Positions 29,901-42,200 are shown, counted from the first letter of the stretch. The stretch: 64,000 bases of DNA from Tribonema minus (GCA_017506865.1 JAFCMP010000024.1:620001-684000); one strand, 5' to 3'. The notes: a model not told the origin generated them from the sequence alone. Made by a program: numbers and translations.

Positions 29901-31918
29901 AGTCCTCTGCCATCATCCAATCCACCCCCAAGTCTGCATACACCACTCACTAGCTAGCGTCACTGCTCAAGATACTTCGTAGCACCATACGCAGGGCAAT
30001 CTGAGCAGTGCTTCAACTTCAAGCGACACCCACGCGCGTGGCAGCCCTCACTTTATCAGCCCCTCCAGCCCCAGCCGCAGCGGCACCAGCAGCACGACGC
30101 TGCTCTCCCACACGGGCGGCGGCGGCGCCGGCCGCCGCAGGGGGTCCAGATCCCCCTCCCCCCCCCCCTCCCCCTCACCCCCTCCCCCCTCCCCCTCCCC
30201 CCCCACCGCCCCCGCCACCTCATCCAGCTCGCTCTCGTACACGACGCCGCCCTGCGCGACGTGGATGCGCAGCGGCGGCGCACCGGGCCGCAGCGCCTGC
30301 AGCGAATCGACCGCGCCGCCGCCGCTGCTGCGGCAGCGACAGCCACTGCCAGTGCCATTGTGGGACGGCGTAGGTTGTTGTGCGCTGCTGCCGCCGCTGC
30401 CGCTGCCGCCGCCGCTGCCGCTGCCGCCGCTGCTGCCGCTTTCATGGTCGCCGCCGGCGTCACGCCCAGCCGGCGCGCTGCCATTCGCGCCGCAGCAGCA
30501 CTCGCTGCCGCCGCTGCCGCCGCCCGCACCGCCGCCGCCGCACGCGCACGTCGCCGCCGCCGCCGCTGCCGCCGCAGAGGCCTCGTGCGCGTGCGCCAGG
30601 TCGCGCAGCGCGCACGCGGCGGCGCCGGGCCCGTACCACTCCCCCGGCAGGCGGTCGTGGCGCATGCCGATCTGGCACAGGTTGTGGATGCTGTACGGGC
30701 AGCGCGGCCCCGGATGGTCGGAGAACCAGCGCAGCAAGGCGCGGTATGCGGGGTGCGCGGCGCGCGCGCGCGCGGTGCGCGGCCAGCGGTGGCGGCGGCC
30801 GAGCAGGTGGCGCTGCAGCGCCTGCGGCGGCGGCGGCGCGGCGCGCGGGGGGGCGGCGGCGGCGCGCAGCGGTCTGAGATCAGCGCTGCACCTTGAGGAG
30901 TCCTGGCTCCATGAGCGCCCTGGGTCAGTGTACGCTGCAGCTTCCAAGTGCCAGGGCGTGATGGGGCATGCAGTGGGTGCTGGGTACATGCCCTGGGGGC
31001 CACACTGGTCGTGAAGACCGACAGCGGCTGGTGAACTGGAAATGACTCACCCACTGCCATCTACTGCTGAAATGCTAGGCGACTGCGGACATCGCAGCAG
31101 CGCGCAGCGGCGGGCCCGCAGATGCACAGTACCCGCACTTTGAAGCAGCGGCATTCGCCCGCTCGAACAACGCTTGCAGCGGAGCGTTGTCGCTTTGCTG
31201 GAAATAGCCAGAAGCGGTGCGCAACATTTGCGTGAGGCGCAAGAGAGCGTGCTTTGCTATATATATCTACTGTACCACATACCTCTACAGTACATACCTA
31301 CAGTGCATGGAGGGCTCACCTGCGCCATAAGCATCTGCGCGCAGCGCAGCATGCACCCCCAGCCGCTGTCCGACTCTAGTGGGTACGGCGACAGCGGTGG
31401 GAAGCCGCAGCGGTACGACAGCCAGATGACGCTGGCGAGATCGTCCGCATGGGCGTCTGCCTGCAGCTCTGTGATTTGAGAGGTGGGAACATGTCAGCAG
31501 GGGACTGCTTCCGAGGCGACGAAAAAAGGGCAGTACTGTATACTTTTTTTTTGTCGTGCCTGCTGCTGTTGTGGATTTGAATTTAACATCGAGACCGTTG
31601 TGCTGCAGGAAAAGGTGCTGAGGTTAATAGGCTGCATACAATGCATGATGCCTCTAGTGCGGCTCGTGTCGGGCAATTTGCTGCGGAAGAAACACGGATC
31701 GCGTTTCGCCAGCATGTCAATACGTGCAGAATGATACACTTGTTGTCGAAACGCCGCAGCAGCTATGCAACGTGTATATTGCAGCGCGCAGACAGCGTCA
31801 TACCTGTGTAAGGCACACCCAGCAGCCAAGAGCAGGGTTCTTCACTCCGATCAAACTCCGATGACAGCGGATCTGGCTCCCGCTGTCGCACCCTCCGCCT
31901 GGTTGACTCGCTCGCCAT
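26979..31918 (-). CDS. ATG4: ATG4 cysteine protease (autophagy)
   Basis: Cytosolic peptidase (C54) that trims ATG8 to expose its Gly and later releases it from lipid. Exons in minus order: 31918-31804, 31468-31320, 30821-30052, 29140-28999, 27305-26979; phases 1, 0, 2, 0 agree and give 500 aa. Exon 1 ends CSWLLGVPYT. Exon 2 carries DLASVIWLSYRCGFPPL and the catalytic Cys in SDSGWGCMLRCAQM. Exon 3 has RRHRWP, PYSIHNLCQIGMRHDRLPGE, a long Gly/Ala/Ser insertion, then the strand VVLLVPLRLGLEGLI. Exon 4 has PQSLGFIGGRPNHAMYFVG and the catalytic Asp-His in CLDPHTTQ. Exon 5 has MDFTRLDPSLALAFYL and ends in acidic residues plus YVFV, a likely C-terminal LIR for ATG8. The start at 31918 sits in AAAAATGGCG. 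The insertion makes it longer than the common 350-450 aa. Confidence 0.95.
28060..28830 (-). repeat. Downstream echoes of ATG4 exon 4 (four copies)
   Basis: The exon end coding CLDPHTTQ plus the GTGCGC donor recurs with ends near 28804, 28512, 28274 and 28072 (real end 28999). Spacings are about 195, 292, 238 and 202 bp. The copies keep the catalytic Asp-His codons almost unchanged. Longer shared pieces (for example AGAGTTCRGCTSATG with GGCGAGCGCACGC) show that the copied unit includes intron. Confidence 0.92.
29165..29775 (-). repeat. Upstream echoes of ATG4 exon 4 (about 110 bp unit, four or five copies)
   Basis: The acceptor region plus exon start recurs above the real start at 29140. Units begin near 29270, 29375 and 29485. 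A further copy near 29715-29765 keeps the YVPALQ-type exon start (TTGGAGCGCCGG). Units share CATTCGCACRGGTTGAGCGC and TGGTCACTGATCA, and one contains TTAGGG units. Confidence 0.88.
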
Positions 31919-32084
31919 TTTTCGAAGCTGAGAGTTTGGGGTCAACTAGCAACAGGAAACTTGGGGCCGCCAAAGCTCTCAAAACACAAACCTCAAACTG
32001 TATCTTCAACAACCGAACTTCAACCATTTGAACTTCCAACACACCGTTTTGTTCGAGCTCGGGATCCGGAGGCGGAGAGTGGTG
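31919..32084. promoter_or_regulatory. Short bidirectional promoter between ATG4 and the CHORD gene
   Basis: Only 166 bp separate the two divergent ATGs, so both promoters and 5' UTRs must share it or overlap. It is lower in GC than the exons and has several TTCAAC/AACTTC strings. No canonical TATA box was seen. Confidence 0.55.
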
Positions 32085-35000
32085 ATGTCTCGCAAGGTCT
32101 ACCTGCACTATGAAGAGGGCAGCGATGCGGAGCTGCACACCACTCTCAAGCTCACGCTGCCCAGGAAGTGGGTCGCGGAGGGGAGCCCGATGCAAGTATT
32201 GGAGGTGAGTGTCTGGCTGATGGTACCAGCCTGATCGCAGCATACTAGTTGTAAAAGCAACCAAGTATCGAGCAGCACCTTTTTTGATATTGATCCAATC
32301 TCTCAGAAACTGGAAGTAAGCTGAATAGTAAGCTTTTGTTCGGGATCTCTGGTGCCAGTAGCGCAGGCATCGCAGATACAAGGTCGCTGCCGTCTTCGAT
32401 GCCTTTACGGCAAGCGTAGGTCACTGTAGACAATGGCGTCTTTCGGCAAACTCCGAAACCCTCTGCGAGTGCCATGACATCGCCACGGACAAAACACAAA
32501 TTTGGTCCTGCACCAGGGGCTGCAGTTTTCCAAATAACCGCAATCTTGAAAGTTTTTCTTGAGGACAGCGTTGTTGGAAGTTGTGCTGTTACCAGTCGCT
32601 GAGTACTAATAAGACGCTTCGATTGCGCCTCTACCTGATACCGGACTCCAGTGTGCTGGCAGGGTACCTTAGGCCCTAACTCATCTGGCGAGGGGGGGGC
32701 GCGAAGCCAGTCGCTCCTAAGAAAACTTCGCACCATGGAGGTGTCCCGAATCGGAACTGAGCGTACAGGACGTTCTTGGTATGGCGCCTTTTCTGACTTT
32801 TTCAGATCATCTTAAATAGGCTGTCCTCAGGAGAAACTTTCAAGATTGGCCAGTCCACAACAACCCTATCATTTGCGCCAAATTACAAGGGAACTTGAGC
32901 GCCTCTGCAGCTGCGTAAACGCACCCAAAGGCTGTGGCGCAGGGCCGTATGTCGCCCTATGCTATATTGCCGCCTGCATGCCAGCTCACCGCTGCCGCAA
33001 GGCTCACTGGCGTGTGTCCAATCCACCCCCCCCCATTTCAATATATTCGCATACATACGCCCCATTGCTTCGGGAGGGGGGGGGGGGTGGCGCCCCCCAA
33101 GGGGTGTGAACAGTGTGGTACTACACACTACGCTTTAGCGACGGCATACAAGGCCGGCGTCTCAAGCAATAAGGTACTGCATTCAGTGTTGAGTTCATAG
33201 CACCAGGGCGCGGCGTGCGTCGTTTTGACTGGCGCAAGCTGCGCTCTGCCACATCCGATTCAAGAAGTCACTGCAGCCACTGCAGGCAGTGCTAGAGTAG
33301 CAAATGCCGACGCGTACAGAACCGGCTGCTCGACAACAGTCGGCATGTAACATTGTTCAGTGTCCACCATCAAGAATGCCCTGCAGCAAGCGGTGAAGTC
33401 ACGTGTGGGACACAGGGCTTGGAAACATGCATTCAGGGTGCTGTAAAGCTGACGTTCCCCTTATCCTGCAGAGGACACTGATACCATCAGTGGTGCAATG
33501 GCTAGCATGCACTTCAACATTGCCGTCAGCTTGGCTCCCAGTCATCCATTGATGGCCGCACAACGTTGGCAGCGACCTGCCTGCCTGCCTTTTGCTGCTG
33601 CCCCCGCAGCCGTCATTGAAGTATACTGTTGACGTCGCCAACACATGGCACCCATGTAGGACACAGGTAGCGCCGTAATTTGCACACACAATCGGACCAG
33701 CCTTCGTTACATTCCCATTGTGTCGCACGGCATCGCTGCCTCTTCCGCTACCTTCAACAACTTCTTCTGCGAGCACCGCAGTTTTCCTGTGATTGCCGTC
33801 ATCAGCAGACGCAACCAGCCGTGACACCTGATAGTCACTTCAGCGTCAGTGCTCACATTCACTCCAGCGCACACTTAGCTTCACAAACCGGTCCCAGACC
33901 ACCTTCCCCTACCCCCCCCCCCCCCCGCGGGCGTCCCCCCCCCCCCGCAGCTGTTCATCGAGAGCTACAACAAAAAGAAGCCTCAAACACCGCTGTCCGC
34001 GGAGGCGTGCCACCTGGAGAACAGCGACGGTCTTGCACTGAGCGCTGGCGACGTCATCGGCGACGTCATGCGCGATCGCGAGGACATTCGTGTGAGGCCG
34101 GGCGCGACGAAGCCGGGGAAGTCTGACGTGGCGACGGCGGCGGCCGGGGGGGGTGCAGGGGGGAGCGCGGGGGCGGCGGCTGACACTGATGGTGGGAGAA
34201 GCGCCGCTGATGCGTTGCGTCTACGTGCATGTATCGCGGGTACACATGCATGTGTAGATGGGTTGTCGCTGGTACAGGGAGGGGGGGGGGGGGGGGGGGG
34301 GGGCGCGGGGGGGCGGCGACGGCCGCTGTAACTGACGGTGGGCGAAGCGCTTGCTGCCGCGTTGCGTGTACATGCGTGTATCGCAGGTATTTGTGCATGA
34401 GTAGATTTATTGTTGTGGTGCGGTGGATGGGGGGCGCAGGGGGCGCACGCCGCTTGTAAACAGCCGCTGACGCTGACGGTCGCCGACATGACGCGCGTGT
34501 GCTACGTGATGCAGCGAGCGCTTTGAAGAGATTCACGACGATCTTGTTGCGCAGCGCCGCGCAGGACTGTGCAACACGCTGGCGTGTGACAGGCGCGCAT
34601 GTATAGACATATGGAAGTGTATCATGATGGGGTGGGTGGTGGGCGCGTAACGTGACGCAGCCATGTTGTTGTGGACACTGCGGTTCTGGTTGGTAGATCA
34701 GGCCACACCGGGCCGCGTCATGCATTCTTGAGGCCCAAAGTGCAGCTCCTAGCTGTTCAGCAAAGAGCTCTATGCGGAGGTGGTCAGGTGACCTGAACAA
34801 GTCGCCACTGTTGTAACATAATAGTGATGAGCTCTGTCCACCGTGTACCGTAATGCGGTCCAAGCGCACTCCGCACAATCCACCATCAGCAAACGGACCT
34901 TGCGTCTGCGCTGCTGCACACTGTGTGCAGAGGGGGGGGCACACGCGCCGCTCACCACTCGACGGGCGCCCCCCCTCCCCCCTCCCCCCCCCGCACCCCG

Positions 35001-36970
35001 GTCTCGCGTGTCGCTCACCACCCGACGGGCGTCCCTCCCCCCCTCTTCCCCCCCCCCCCAACCACCCGGTCTCACGTGTCGCTGACCACCCAACCCCCCC
35101 CTGCCCCCCCCTCTCCCCTCTTCTCCGCGGCGCGCAGGGCTCCTGCGCTGCCGCAACTACGGCTGCGGCGCGCGCTACGCGGAGGCCGACAACCACGCGC
35201 GCGCGTGCGCGCACCACACGGCGCCGCCCGTCTTCCACGACACCAAGAAGGGCTGGTCGTGCTGCGCGAAGCGCGTCTACGACTGGGACGAGTTCCAGGC
35301 GATCGCGGGGTGCGCGACGGGGCCGCACAGTACGGTGGACCCCAAGGTTCAGATCGCGCCGAGCCCGACGGCGGTGGCGGCGGCGGCAGCGGACGCGGCG
35401 GCGGCGGCGGCGGCAGGGGCGGACGCATGTGAGCGCGGATATGTGGTGGTGTTGTAGGGTCGGTGCGGAGAGGCTGCGTGCGGGGCGGCGCCAGCTAGGG
35501 TTCGGTGTTGATTTTGCGGCGCGGCGTACATGTTTGAAGGCGGATGTGAGCTGCTGCTGCTGAGCGAGCGCTGCTGCGATAGCGTTTCGCGGACCTCGCC
35601 AGAGGTGGGTGCAGCAGTAGTGTGGGTTGTATTGCGCCCTTCAAGGTGCAGATGGCACCGACGTCAACAGTTGCGATTGCCAGCACCAGCACAAGGTGGG
35701 CGTCAACAGCAGCACTCCGTCATGCGCGCGCCGAGACATGCTGCGCGCGCTGTCGGTGCTGTGCAGCAGCACACGATCACCCTAGCGCTAACCCTTCACT
35801 CAAGGCACATCCGCTCTAGCAGCTGCCAGCGCATCTGACGCGCCGCAGCGCTATCCGCGAGTGCAGGTTGGCGAACCGCGACGGCCACGGCTGCATCAGT
35901 GCCGACGTGGCGTCGCGCAAAAGGCGGCATATGAGATGGCTGCAAAAACACGAAATCTGCCTGCGGCACACCTTCACACTGCTCATCACTTGCTCACAGT
36001 CAATTGCAGCGGCAATGCCTGCAGGGCTGCCTTGCGTAGCGCCGAGGCGTGCAGACAACGCTGTGCCCCCGTACCTGCAAGCGGTCAGCTCAGGGTCTCT
36101 CGTGCCCGTGGCTTCTGAGTTCCGTTGAGCGCAGCTGCCGCGGCGGCAGCGGCGCCGGTGCGCAGCAGCAAATGCCATTTGCAGCAGACCATCTGTGTTG
36201 CCGGCAGCATCATCATGCACCGTGGTGCAGCCGATGGAGCTGCGTGCCGCTGCTGTAACAGCGGAGCACCACTTTGCACGAGGAGGGTGCACGCGTACGA
36301 GCCCCTTGCGCCTGCTGCCCTCAATGCAGTGCTCTGTGCTGGCGGCGGCACCAGCATCGCGCGGCGTAGAGGCCAACCGCGCCCCGCGCCGGTGCCGACA
36401 GCGCGCCGGACCCAGGCCCTGGTTACACGCTGCTCTGCCCCCCCCCTTCCCCCCCTTACAACATTCTCCATGCGAGTGCGTGGTAGGGACCTCGCCACGA
36501 GAGCTCACAATTGCCACCCTGCTGTCGTTTGCGCGCTCGCAGCGGCGGCGGCGGCGCCGGCGCCCGTGCGCAGCATCGAGGCGTACAACGCCGCCAACCC
36601 GCAGGCGGCGACGGCCGCGGGCAGCGTGCTCAAGGCCGCGGCGGCGGCGCCGCGCTGCACGCGGCGCGCCGACGGCACGGCGCGCTGCCTGAACAAGGGC
36701 TGCAAGGCGCAGGACTTTGTCGTCGCGGAGAACGCGCGCGACGCGTGCACGCATCACCGCCTCGGCCCCGTGTTCCACGACACGGGCAAATACTGGGCGT
36801 GCTGCCCGGACCGCGTCAAGTACGAGTTCGACGACTTTCTGGCGATTCCGGGCTGCTGCCGCGGCTACCACCAGGACGGCAGCGGGGAGTTTGACAACGG
36901 CGACGGTGGCGTTGGCGGCGGCAGCGGCGGCGGCGATGGTGGCGGCGGTGGCGATGGGGTCAAACCGTGA
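32085..36970 (+). CDS. Twin-CHORD zinc-binding protein
   Basis: CHORD proteins (plant RAR1, animal CHORDC1) are HSP90 co-chaperone-type zinc proteins in stress and immune-receptor pathways. Exons 32085-32204, 33951-34089, 35138-35428 and 36543-36970 have matching phases (0, 1, 1) and give 325 aa. Residues 1-86 form a separate domain (VYLHYEEGSDAELHTTLKL, LPRKWVAEG, LFIESYNKKKP, GDVIGDVMRDRED) that I do not recognise by name. CHORD-I follows: CRNYGCGARY, CAHHTAPPVFHDTKKGWSCC, DWDEFQAIAGC. CHORD-II: CLNKGCKAQ, CTHHRLGPVFHDTGKYWACC, EFDDFLAIPGC. The Cys/His pattern is complete in both. The protein ends in a Gly/Asp tail; no CS domain was found, unlike CHORDC1. Start: the first ATG in the conserved block, 166 bp from ATG4. 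Confidence 0.93.
32205..33950 (+). other. CHORD intron 1
   Basis: A 1.75 kb intron with no clear internal gene. It contains C/G homopolymer patches at 33027-33037 and 33077-33086, and ends with long C runs (33911-33948) that act as the polypyrimidine tract before the CTG of exon 2. Confidence 0.6.
34185..34620 (+). repeat. Tandem intronic repeat in CHORD intron 2 (three units)
   Basis: Units of about 130-150 bp start near 34185, 34325 and 34460. They share CTGACRCTGAYGGTGGGMGAAG, GCGTTGCGTSTACRTGCRTG and TATCGC...TACATGCATG, with a G run in the first. They follow the donor at 34090 and so parallel the echo arrays, although the exon part is weak. Confidence 0.7.
34955..35100 (+). repeat. Three-copy repeat just before CHORD exon 3
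   Basis: A unit of about 60 bp (CGCTCACCACYCGACGGGCG, then C-rich, then CCCGGTCTCRCGTGTCGCT) is repeated at about 34960, 35010 and 35065. It supplies C-rich tracts upstream of the acceptor at 35136. Confidence 0.8.
35640..35700 (+). repeat. Downstream echo of CHORD exon 3
   Basis: TCAAGGTGCAGATGGCACCGAC copies the coding stretch DPKVQIAPSPTAV near the exon 3 end (35339-35380). It is decayed and ends in AAGGTGGGC. Confidence 0.65.
36128..36180 (+). repeat. Upstream echo of CHORD exon 4
   Basis: GCAGCTGCCGCGGCGGCAGCGGCG plus CCGGTGCGCAGCAG copies the acceptor and first codons of exon 4 (36541-36575, coding AAAAPAPVRSI). A second relic with GGCGGCACCAGCATCG lies near 36340-36370. Confidence 0.65.
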
Positions 36971-39284
36971 AGGCCAACGGCGGCGCGTTGGAGTGATCCA
37001 CGGGTGCCGGGGCTGCTGCCGGCGTCAGGTCGACAGTCGCAGGCGGTGCGGAGGCGGTAGCGGCACTCTGTACTGCAGCGTGCCGAGATGATCAACAGCC
37101 ACAGCTGCAAGGGAGGCAGGGAGCACGGCGAGACAGCGCAGCGGCTGCGGCGGCGGCGGCAACGCTAGTCGCAGCAGCTCGCCTGCTGCGGACGTGCGAC
37201 AGCAGCGGGGCTCCAATTGCAGCACGCGCTCCTCAACGGATGACGGCTACTGCCGTATGCCTGTGCGGAGCGTCACTGCCACAGGAGGCGCGCCGTTGCC
37301 GCGCAGCACCAGCATGCTCAAGAGTGGGCCACCTAGTCGCCTCCTGCTGATTGGAGCGCACTCTGCGCACGCCTGGCAAAGCGCCTTCTGGTTGTCATGG
37401 CTGCCTTGAAGCTCGTGCACGCCCCCCGTTGCCATTGGCTGGCACCCGTTCTTGAATATCACCGTTGCTGCAGTTCGCACCCCGTGCGCAGAGTGTTTGT
37501 CGTTCGTCTATGCGCGCATTCGTGTTGTCAATTCTTGCTACATACTGACACTTTCACCATGCACATGTGAGGTGGTAAAGCACGCGGAGCACTGTGGCTT
37601 TTGCTGCCCCCATCCAACCCCCCCTCCGCTAGGGCGCCCATGCTGCCGCGGGGGGGTCTAGTACCACCTTGATGGGCCTGTTGTTGTCCCCCTGGGGCCT
37701 TCCTTTCCCCCCTGCTTTGTCCCTTGTCCCTGGGCCCCTCCCCTGCCCTCTATCTGTCCCTTGAGGGGTAGTAGAGGCAGAGTCCCAGCTGCTGCTGCTG
37801 CTGCTGCTGCTGCTGCTATGCAGACACACTACATCAATGACATCGTTGATGATATTCAAGCGATTAGAATGGCTCCGCATTGATACGGGCGACGGCTGCG
37901 GCGCGGAGCGGCGCACGTGTGCGGCCAAACCGGTCTCATTACTGTCGTTGTGCTGCTGCCACCGCTGCAGCAGCAGGTGAGAACCTTGCGGCGCCGCTTG
38001 CGCAAGCACTGCGACGACAGGGCAAAGCTTGTAGCCTCTGGCGCTTCGCCACATCGCTGCCCATTGCGCTGCCACAGCGGTGCCTCACTACGGCGGCGCC
38101 ATCAAGGCATTTCGCTGCCTCCGCCTGAGCTGCTGCTGCCGCTGGCGCCGCGGCAAATGCTGCCGCCAGCTGAGCTGCCTGCTGCCGCTCCCCACGCTTG
38201 CCGTTCCGCATGCTGCGATGGCGGCAAAACAATGCCACACCGGCGGGCTGCGCCGCTGCTGTCACTATACATACTTCTATAGGACTGCAGGTCGCGACAA
38301 ATGGGGATCCGTACCTTCTGCCAGACTTTATTTGGTGGGCACATGGTGATAGATGCAAAGCATGTAGATTGACATCGGGGAATCACCGTCGTGACAAGAG
38401 TACACCAGCGCAGCAGCAACAGACGCGCCTGTGCGTCATTGGATGCACGCGACGAAACCATGACACTGGATGACATGCAGCCTCATGGACATCTGTTGAA
38501 GCACGCTGTGCTAAGATGGCGTCAAAGAGCACCCCAAGATTGACGAAAAGCTCATGGTGAATTGATGTTTTATTGCCGCATACTGGATTGGTCACAGTCA
38601 TGCCGCCATGTCTGCAATACAGCTTTCTACTCAACCAAGTACAAATACCCCTTGCCCCCCCCCCCCCCCCCCCCCCCTCCCCCCCTCTTCACCCTTCATG
38701 CTGCAACCTGCACACACGCACTGCGTGTTCCTGGATGTCTCCTACACGGTCAAACGCCCTGGCAGCGCAGTAGGTTTACATGTGCATGCAATGGATCTCG
38801 GTCGCGTGATACTGCTAGCATTACAAGTATATGCGCACGAGAAGCACAACTCTCCCGCTGTCAATGGCTGACAATGCGGCGCCGCGCGCACATGAGCCGA
38901 CGCCTCAAGGGCCACAACCGCGTCCGCGTGCGCGCTTCCCGCATCAGACGGCGTGCACAGGGCACAGACCGTGACCCAAGGCGCCGCCGAATGTGCCGCC
39001 GCGGGCTCCTTCCCCACGCGCCGTGGAACGGACCGACCGCCCCTGCCTTAAGTAGCGGGTGTGCTGGTAGATCCGCCCGCCGCTGTCCATCTACACATTG
39101 TTAGGAAAGCAGCATGGAAAAAGTCTCCCCCACAAGGGTGCTAGAACCCGAGCGCCTCGAGCCTTATCCGTCTCGCAAAGCGTCCGAGGAATAATGGCGT
39201 CAGCACCGGGCGTGTCGCGCCGGGCGCCGCCGTAGTGCTCACTTCTGTCCCGACCAACCGTCGATCGGGCCAGGAGCGCTCCGC
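36971..39284. other. Convergent intergenic region between CHORD and the MOS1-like gene
   Basis: No supported gene. It holds a CTG run at 37791-37817, a C run at 38658-38687, and a minus-strand open frame at 37629-37870 (Ser run, then GTDRGQGRGPGTRDKAGGKG and RPIKVVLD) that looks mildly coding but has no family. Both 3' UTRs should lie here. Confidence 0.35.
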
Positions 39285-42200
39285 CTAGGCGCCCACCGCC
39301 GTCTGCGCCCGCTGCTGCTGCGCGCCGTCGCCCCCGCGCGCCTTGTGCTGGTCGCGCTTCGTGTCGCGCCGCACCCACCACGGCTTGCGGCCCGCTTTCT
39401 TACGACCATCCTCGCCCGCCGCCGCCTGCTGCTGCTGCGGCTGCGCGCCCTGCTGCTGCGGCGCCTGCGCGGCACTCTGCGCAGTCGGTGACTGCTGCTG
39501 CTGCTGCGGCGGCGGCGGAGGCGGCGTGCCGGCGCCCTTGCGACCGCCCTTGCGCGATTTGCCACCGTTTGCGCGCTTGTTCTCCGCTTCCGGGCACGCG
39601 CTGCCGTCCGTCCCGGACCGCGGCGACTCCGCCGCCACTGCCGCTGCTGCCGCCGCCGCCGGCGCACCCTTCTTGCCCTTCTGAGGCTTGCTCGTGGTCC
39701 ACAGCTTCGCTGCATTGTCGGAGGGCGCTGCCGCATCAGCAGGGGGAGCTGCGTCAGGAGCAGCGGCCGCAGCGGCAGTGCTGTTCGCGGCAGGCGCAGT
39801 GGCAGCGGCGCTATTGGAGGCCGCAGCAGCAGTGGCGATTGTGGCAGCAGCAGCGGCAGCGGGTGCGGCGGCAGGAGGAGTGCCCGTCGCTTTGCGACCG
39901 GCGGCACCATCGGCGGGCGCCTTGCCAGAATTGGCCTTGTTGTTCATCTTTGCGGTGTGCTTTTTGCCGCCGCGCGGCCTGCGTGCCCTCTCGCTAGGCA
40001 AATCCTGCACAGTAAGCGAGCGTAAGGTATGGTGTTGGTCAACAGTCAGCACAGAGTCCGGAGAACGCGACGCGCAGCAGCGTGCAGCGCATGGCTGCAC
40101 GCTGCCGCTGGTGCAGCCATGCAATCAAGAGAGACATGAGTGCAGCACTACAGCCACGGGTGGTGATTGTGGCACGTGAAGGGCGATATCCTTGTTTGCT
40201 GCCCCTGGGCCCCCGCATGCACCTGTGCTACAGTCCTTTGACTAGCAAGCCGGGCCTTGCGGGCCGTGCCCGTTCATGGCAAACACTATTGAATGCATGT
40301 GTTCTGCATGATCCAAAGCCAACGCTCTTCAGCGTGCCAATCCATTGCAGCTTCATGCAAACTCATTGATAAGCTAGTGCAGCGGCAAGCTGTGCAGCAT
40401 TCACCAAAGCGGACATTATGACATGCATCAAGGCATTGTCTGCAGTGGTGCACGCCAACGGTCACTGGATCTGAGCTGGCAAGCAACCGCCAATGACCTT
40501 TACAGAGCCATTCTCCGAGGCATGTTTCAGACAATACATCCAGCCAGGTTACCTTATCAGCAGGCTGGGCCATGTTGCCGCCAAGCACAGCATCAGACGC
40601 TCCCGGCGCTGCCGCCTCATCCTCCTGCGCGCCAGCCATAGGCGGGGCGCTGCTGCCGCTGAGCTGTGCTGCCGCGCCACCGCTGCTGCTGCCGCCGCCA
40701 GCCCACCCCTCCGGCTCTGCAACAGTTGGCGCAAATGTACCTTCCTGGCTCTGGCTCTCTGCAGCTGCGGCAGGCCCCTCCACACCCCCCTGCTGCTGGA
40801 ACCGCTGTTGCTGCTGCGAGACGAGTGCGTGCTGCGGCGGAGCAAACCCATCCGCAGACTTCGTCACCCAGCCATCATCCGCGACAGGAGCGCACGCTGC
40901 CGGCGCCGCCGCGGCGGCGCTGCGCACCACACCGGCGCCGCTGTCGTACCACACCGGCTGCGCATACTGCTGCAGCGGCGCGACGCCGTAGTGCTCGCCC
41001 GGCCCCCCCGCGCAGGCACCCGCAGCGACGGCGGTGCTCCACACCCAGGATCCGTCGAGCGCAGCCACGGGTTCGCCGCTGCTGCCGTGGTACGCCACGT
41101 GCATCGGGAAGCTCGCCGACATGCTCGTGAACGCCGGCGCCGCCTGTGGCGGCGCGCACACCGCCCACACGGCGGGCTGCGGAGGCATGGCTGCGACGTT
41201 GCTGCTGACTGCTGCAGCTGCCTGCTCCGCACCCTCCCGCGCCGCCGTCGTGCGCTGCTGCGCCAGTGCAGCAGCAGCGCTGCCAGCGCCCGCGCCGCTC
41301 GACTGTGGCTCTGCTGCGGCCGCCGCGACAGGTATGACTGCGACGCCGTCAGGCACGCCTGCTGCGTGGCTGACAGGGCTGTGCGCATCACCGACGCCTG
41401 CGGACGAATGGCGCGCACCATCCGCGTCCTCACCTGTGCGAACACCTTCGTGCTCCGCAGCGGACTGCAAGGCGAGTTCCGCTGGCGCGTGCTCTGCGTC
41501 GTCTGCGGCGTCGGCGGCAGCGTCTGAGCCGGCGAGCAGCGTGCCAAACTGGATGCAGGCGACGTCCGCCACTGCGTCGGGCGGCAGCTCCTCCAGCAGC
41601 CGCGAGCCGTGCCAGCGCAGCGACGGCTGGGCCGCCGCCGCAGCATTGCTCGACGCGGCGCCATCGGCAGGCTCCTCAGCAGCAGCTGCAGCAGACGCTG
41701 CGCCCAGAGGCTGCGCGCCATCGCCGGCGACATCAGCAGCGGCAGCAGCAGCTGGCTCGCAGTCAGCCGTCTGAGATGCCGCCGCCACGGCTTTCGCGGC
41801 GCGCTTGGCTTCGCGCTGCAGCGTCCAGCGCTCCACGCGCTGCGCTGCGAGGGCCGCCCTCTTCTCCTGCAGGCGTGCGAGCACACACGCAAACGGCTGT
41901 TGAGGAGTGCTTGCACCGCAGGCGCGTGATGCTGCTGCTGATGCGCTTGACCGCATGCTTGATTGTCACACTTCAAGGACGCTGTGACGTCCGTATTGCA
42001 AACAAATAAGCCTGCACAAACTGCTTTTGCCATTGATGGTATCTGACCTCCTGACAACATGACAACACGCAGAGGAAGGCGTGATGGCTGCGCAACCTCG
42101 ACTGCAATGGCACAGCTGAAGGTCTACTGCGAGTTAATGCTTTGGCATTTTGATCAACAGCACACCTGTCTGTCTGCCCTTCCTCAACGAGCCAAGCGTG

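Noticed and set aside
30056-31060. Very long antisense and alternate-frame open frames rich in Ala, Arg and Pro over ATG4 exon 3
   Set aside because: GC-rich triplet sequence opens all frames; only one frame matches ATG4 motifs and splices in phase.
35816-36871. 351-codon minus-strand frame opposite the CHORD gene
   Set aside because: Shadow of the CHORD-II exon and its GC-rich intron; no family signal.
37629-37870. Minus-strand Ser/Gly/Arg-rich frame as a separate gene or element fragment
   Set aside because: No recognised domain or splice partner and low complexity; left unassigned.
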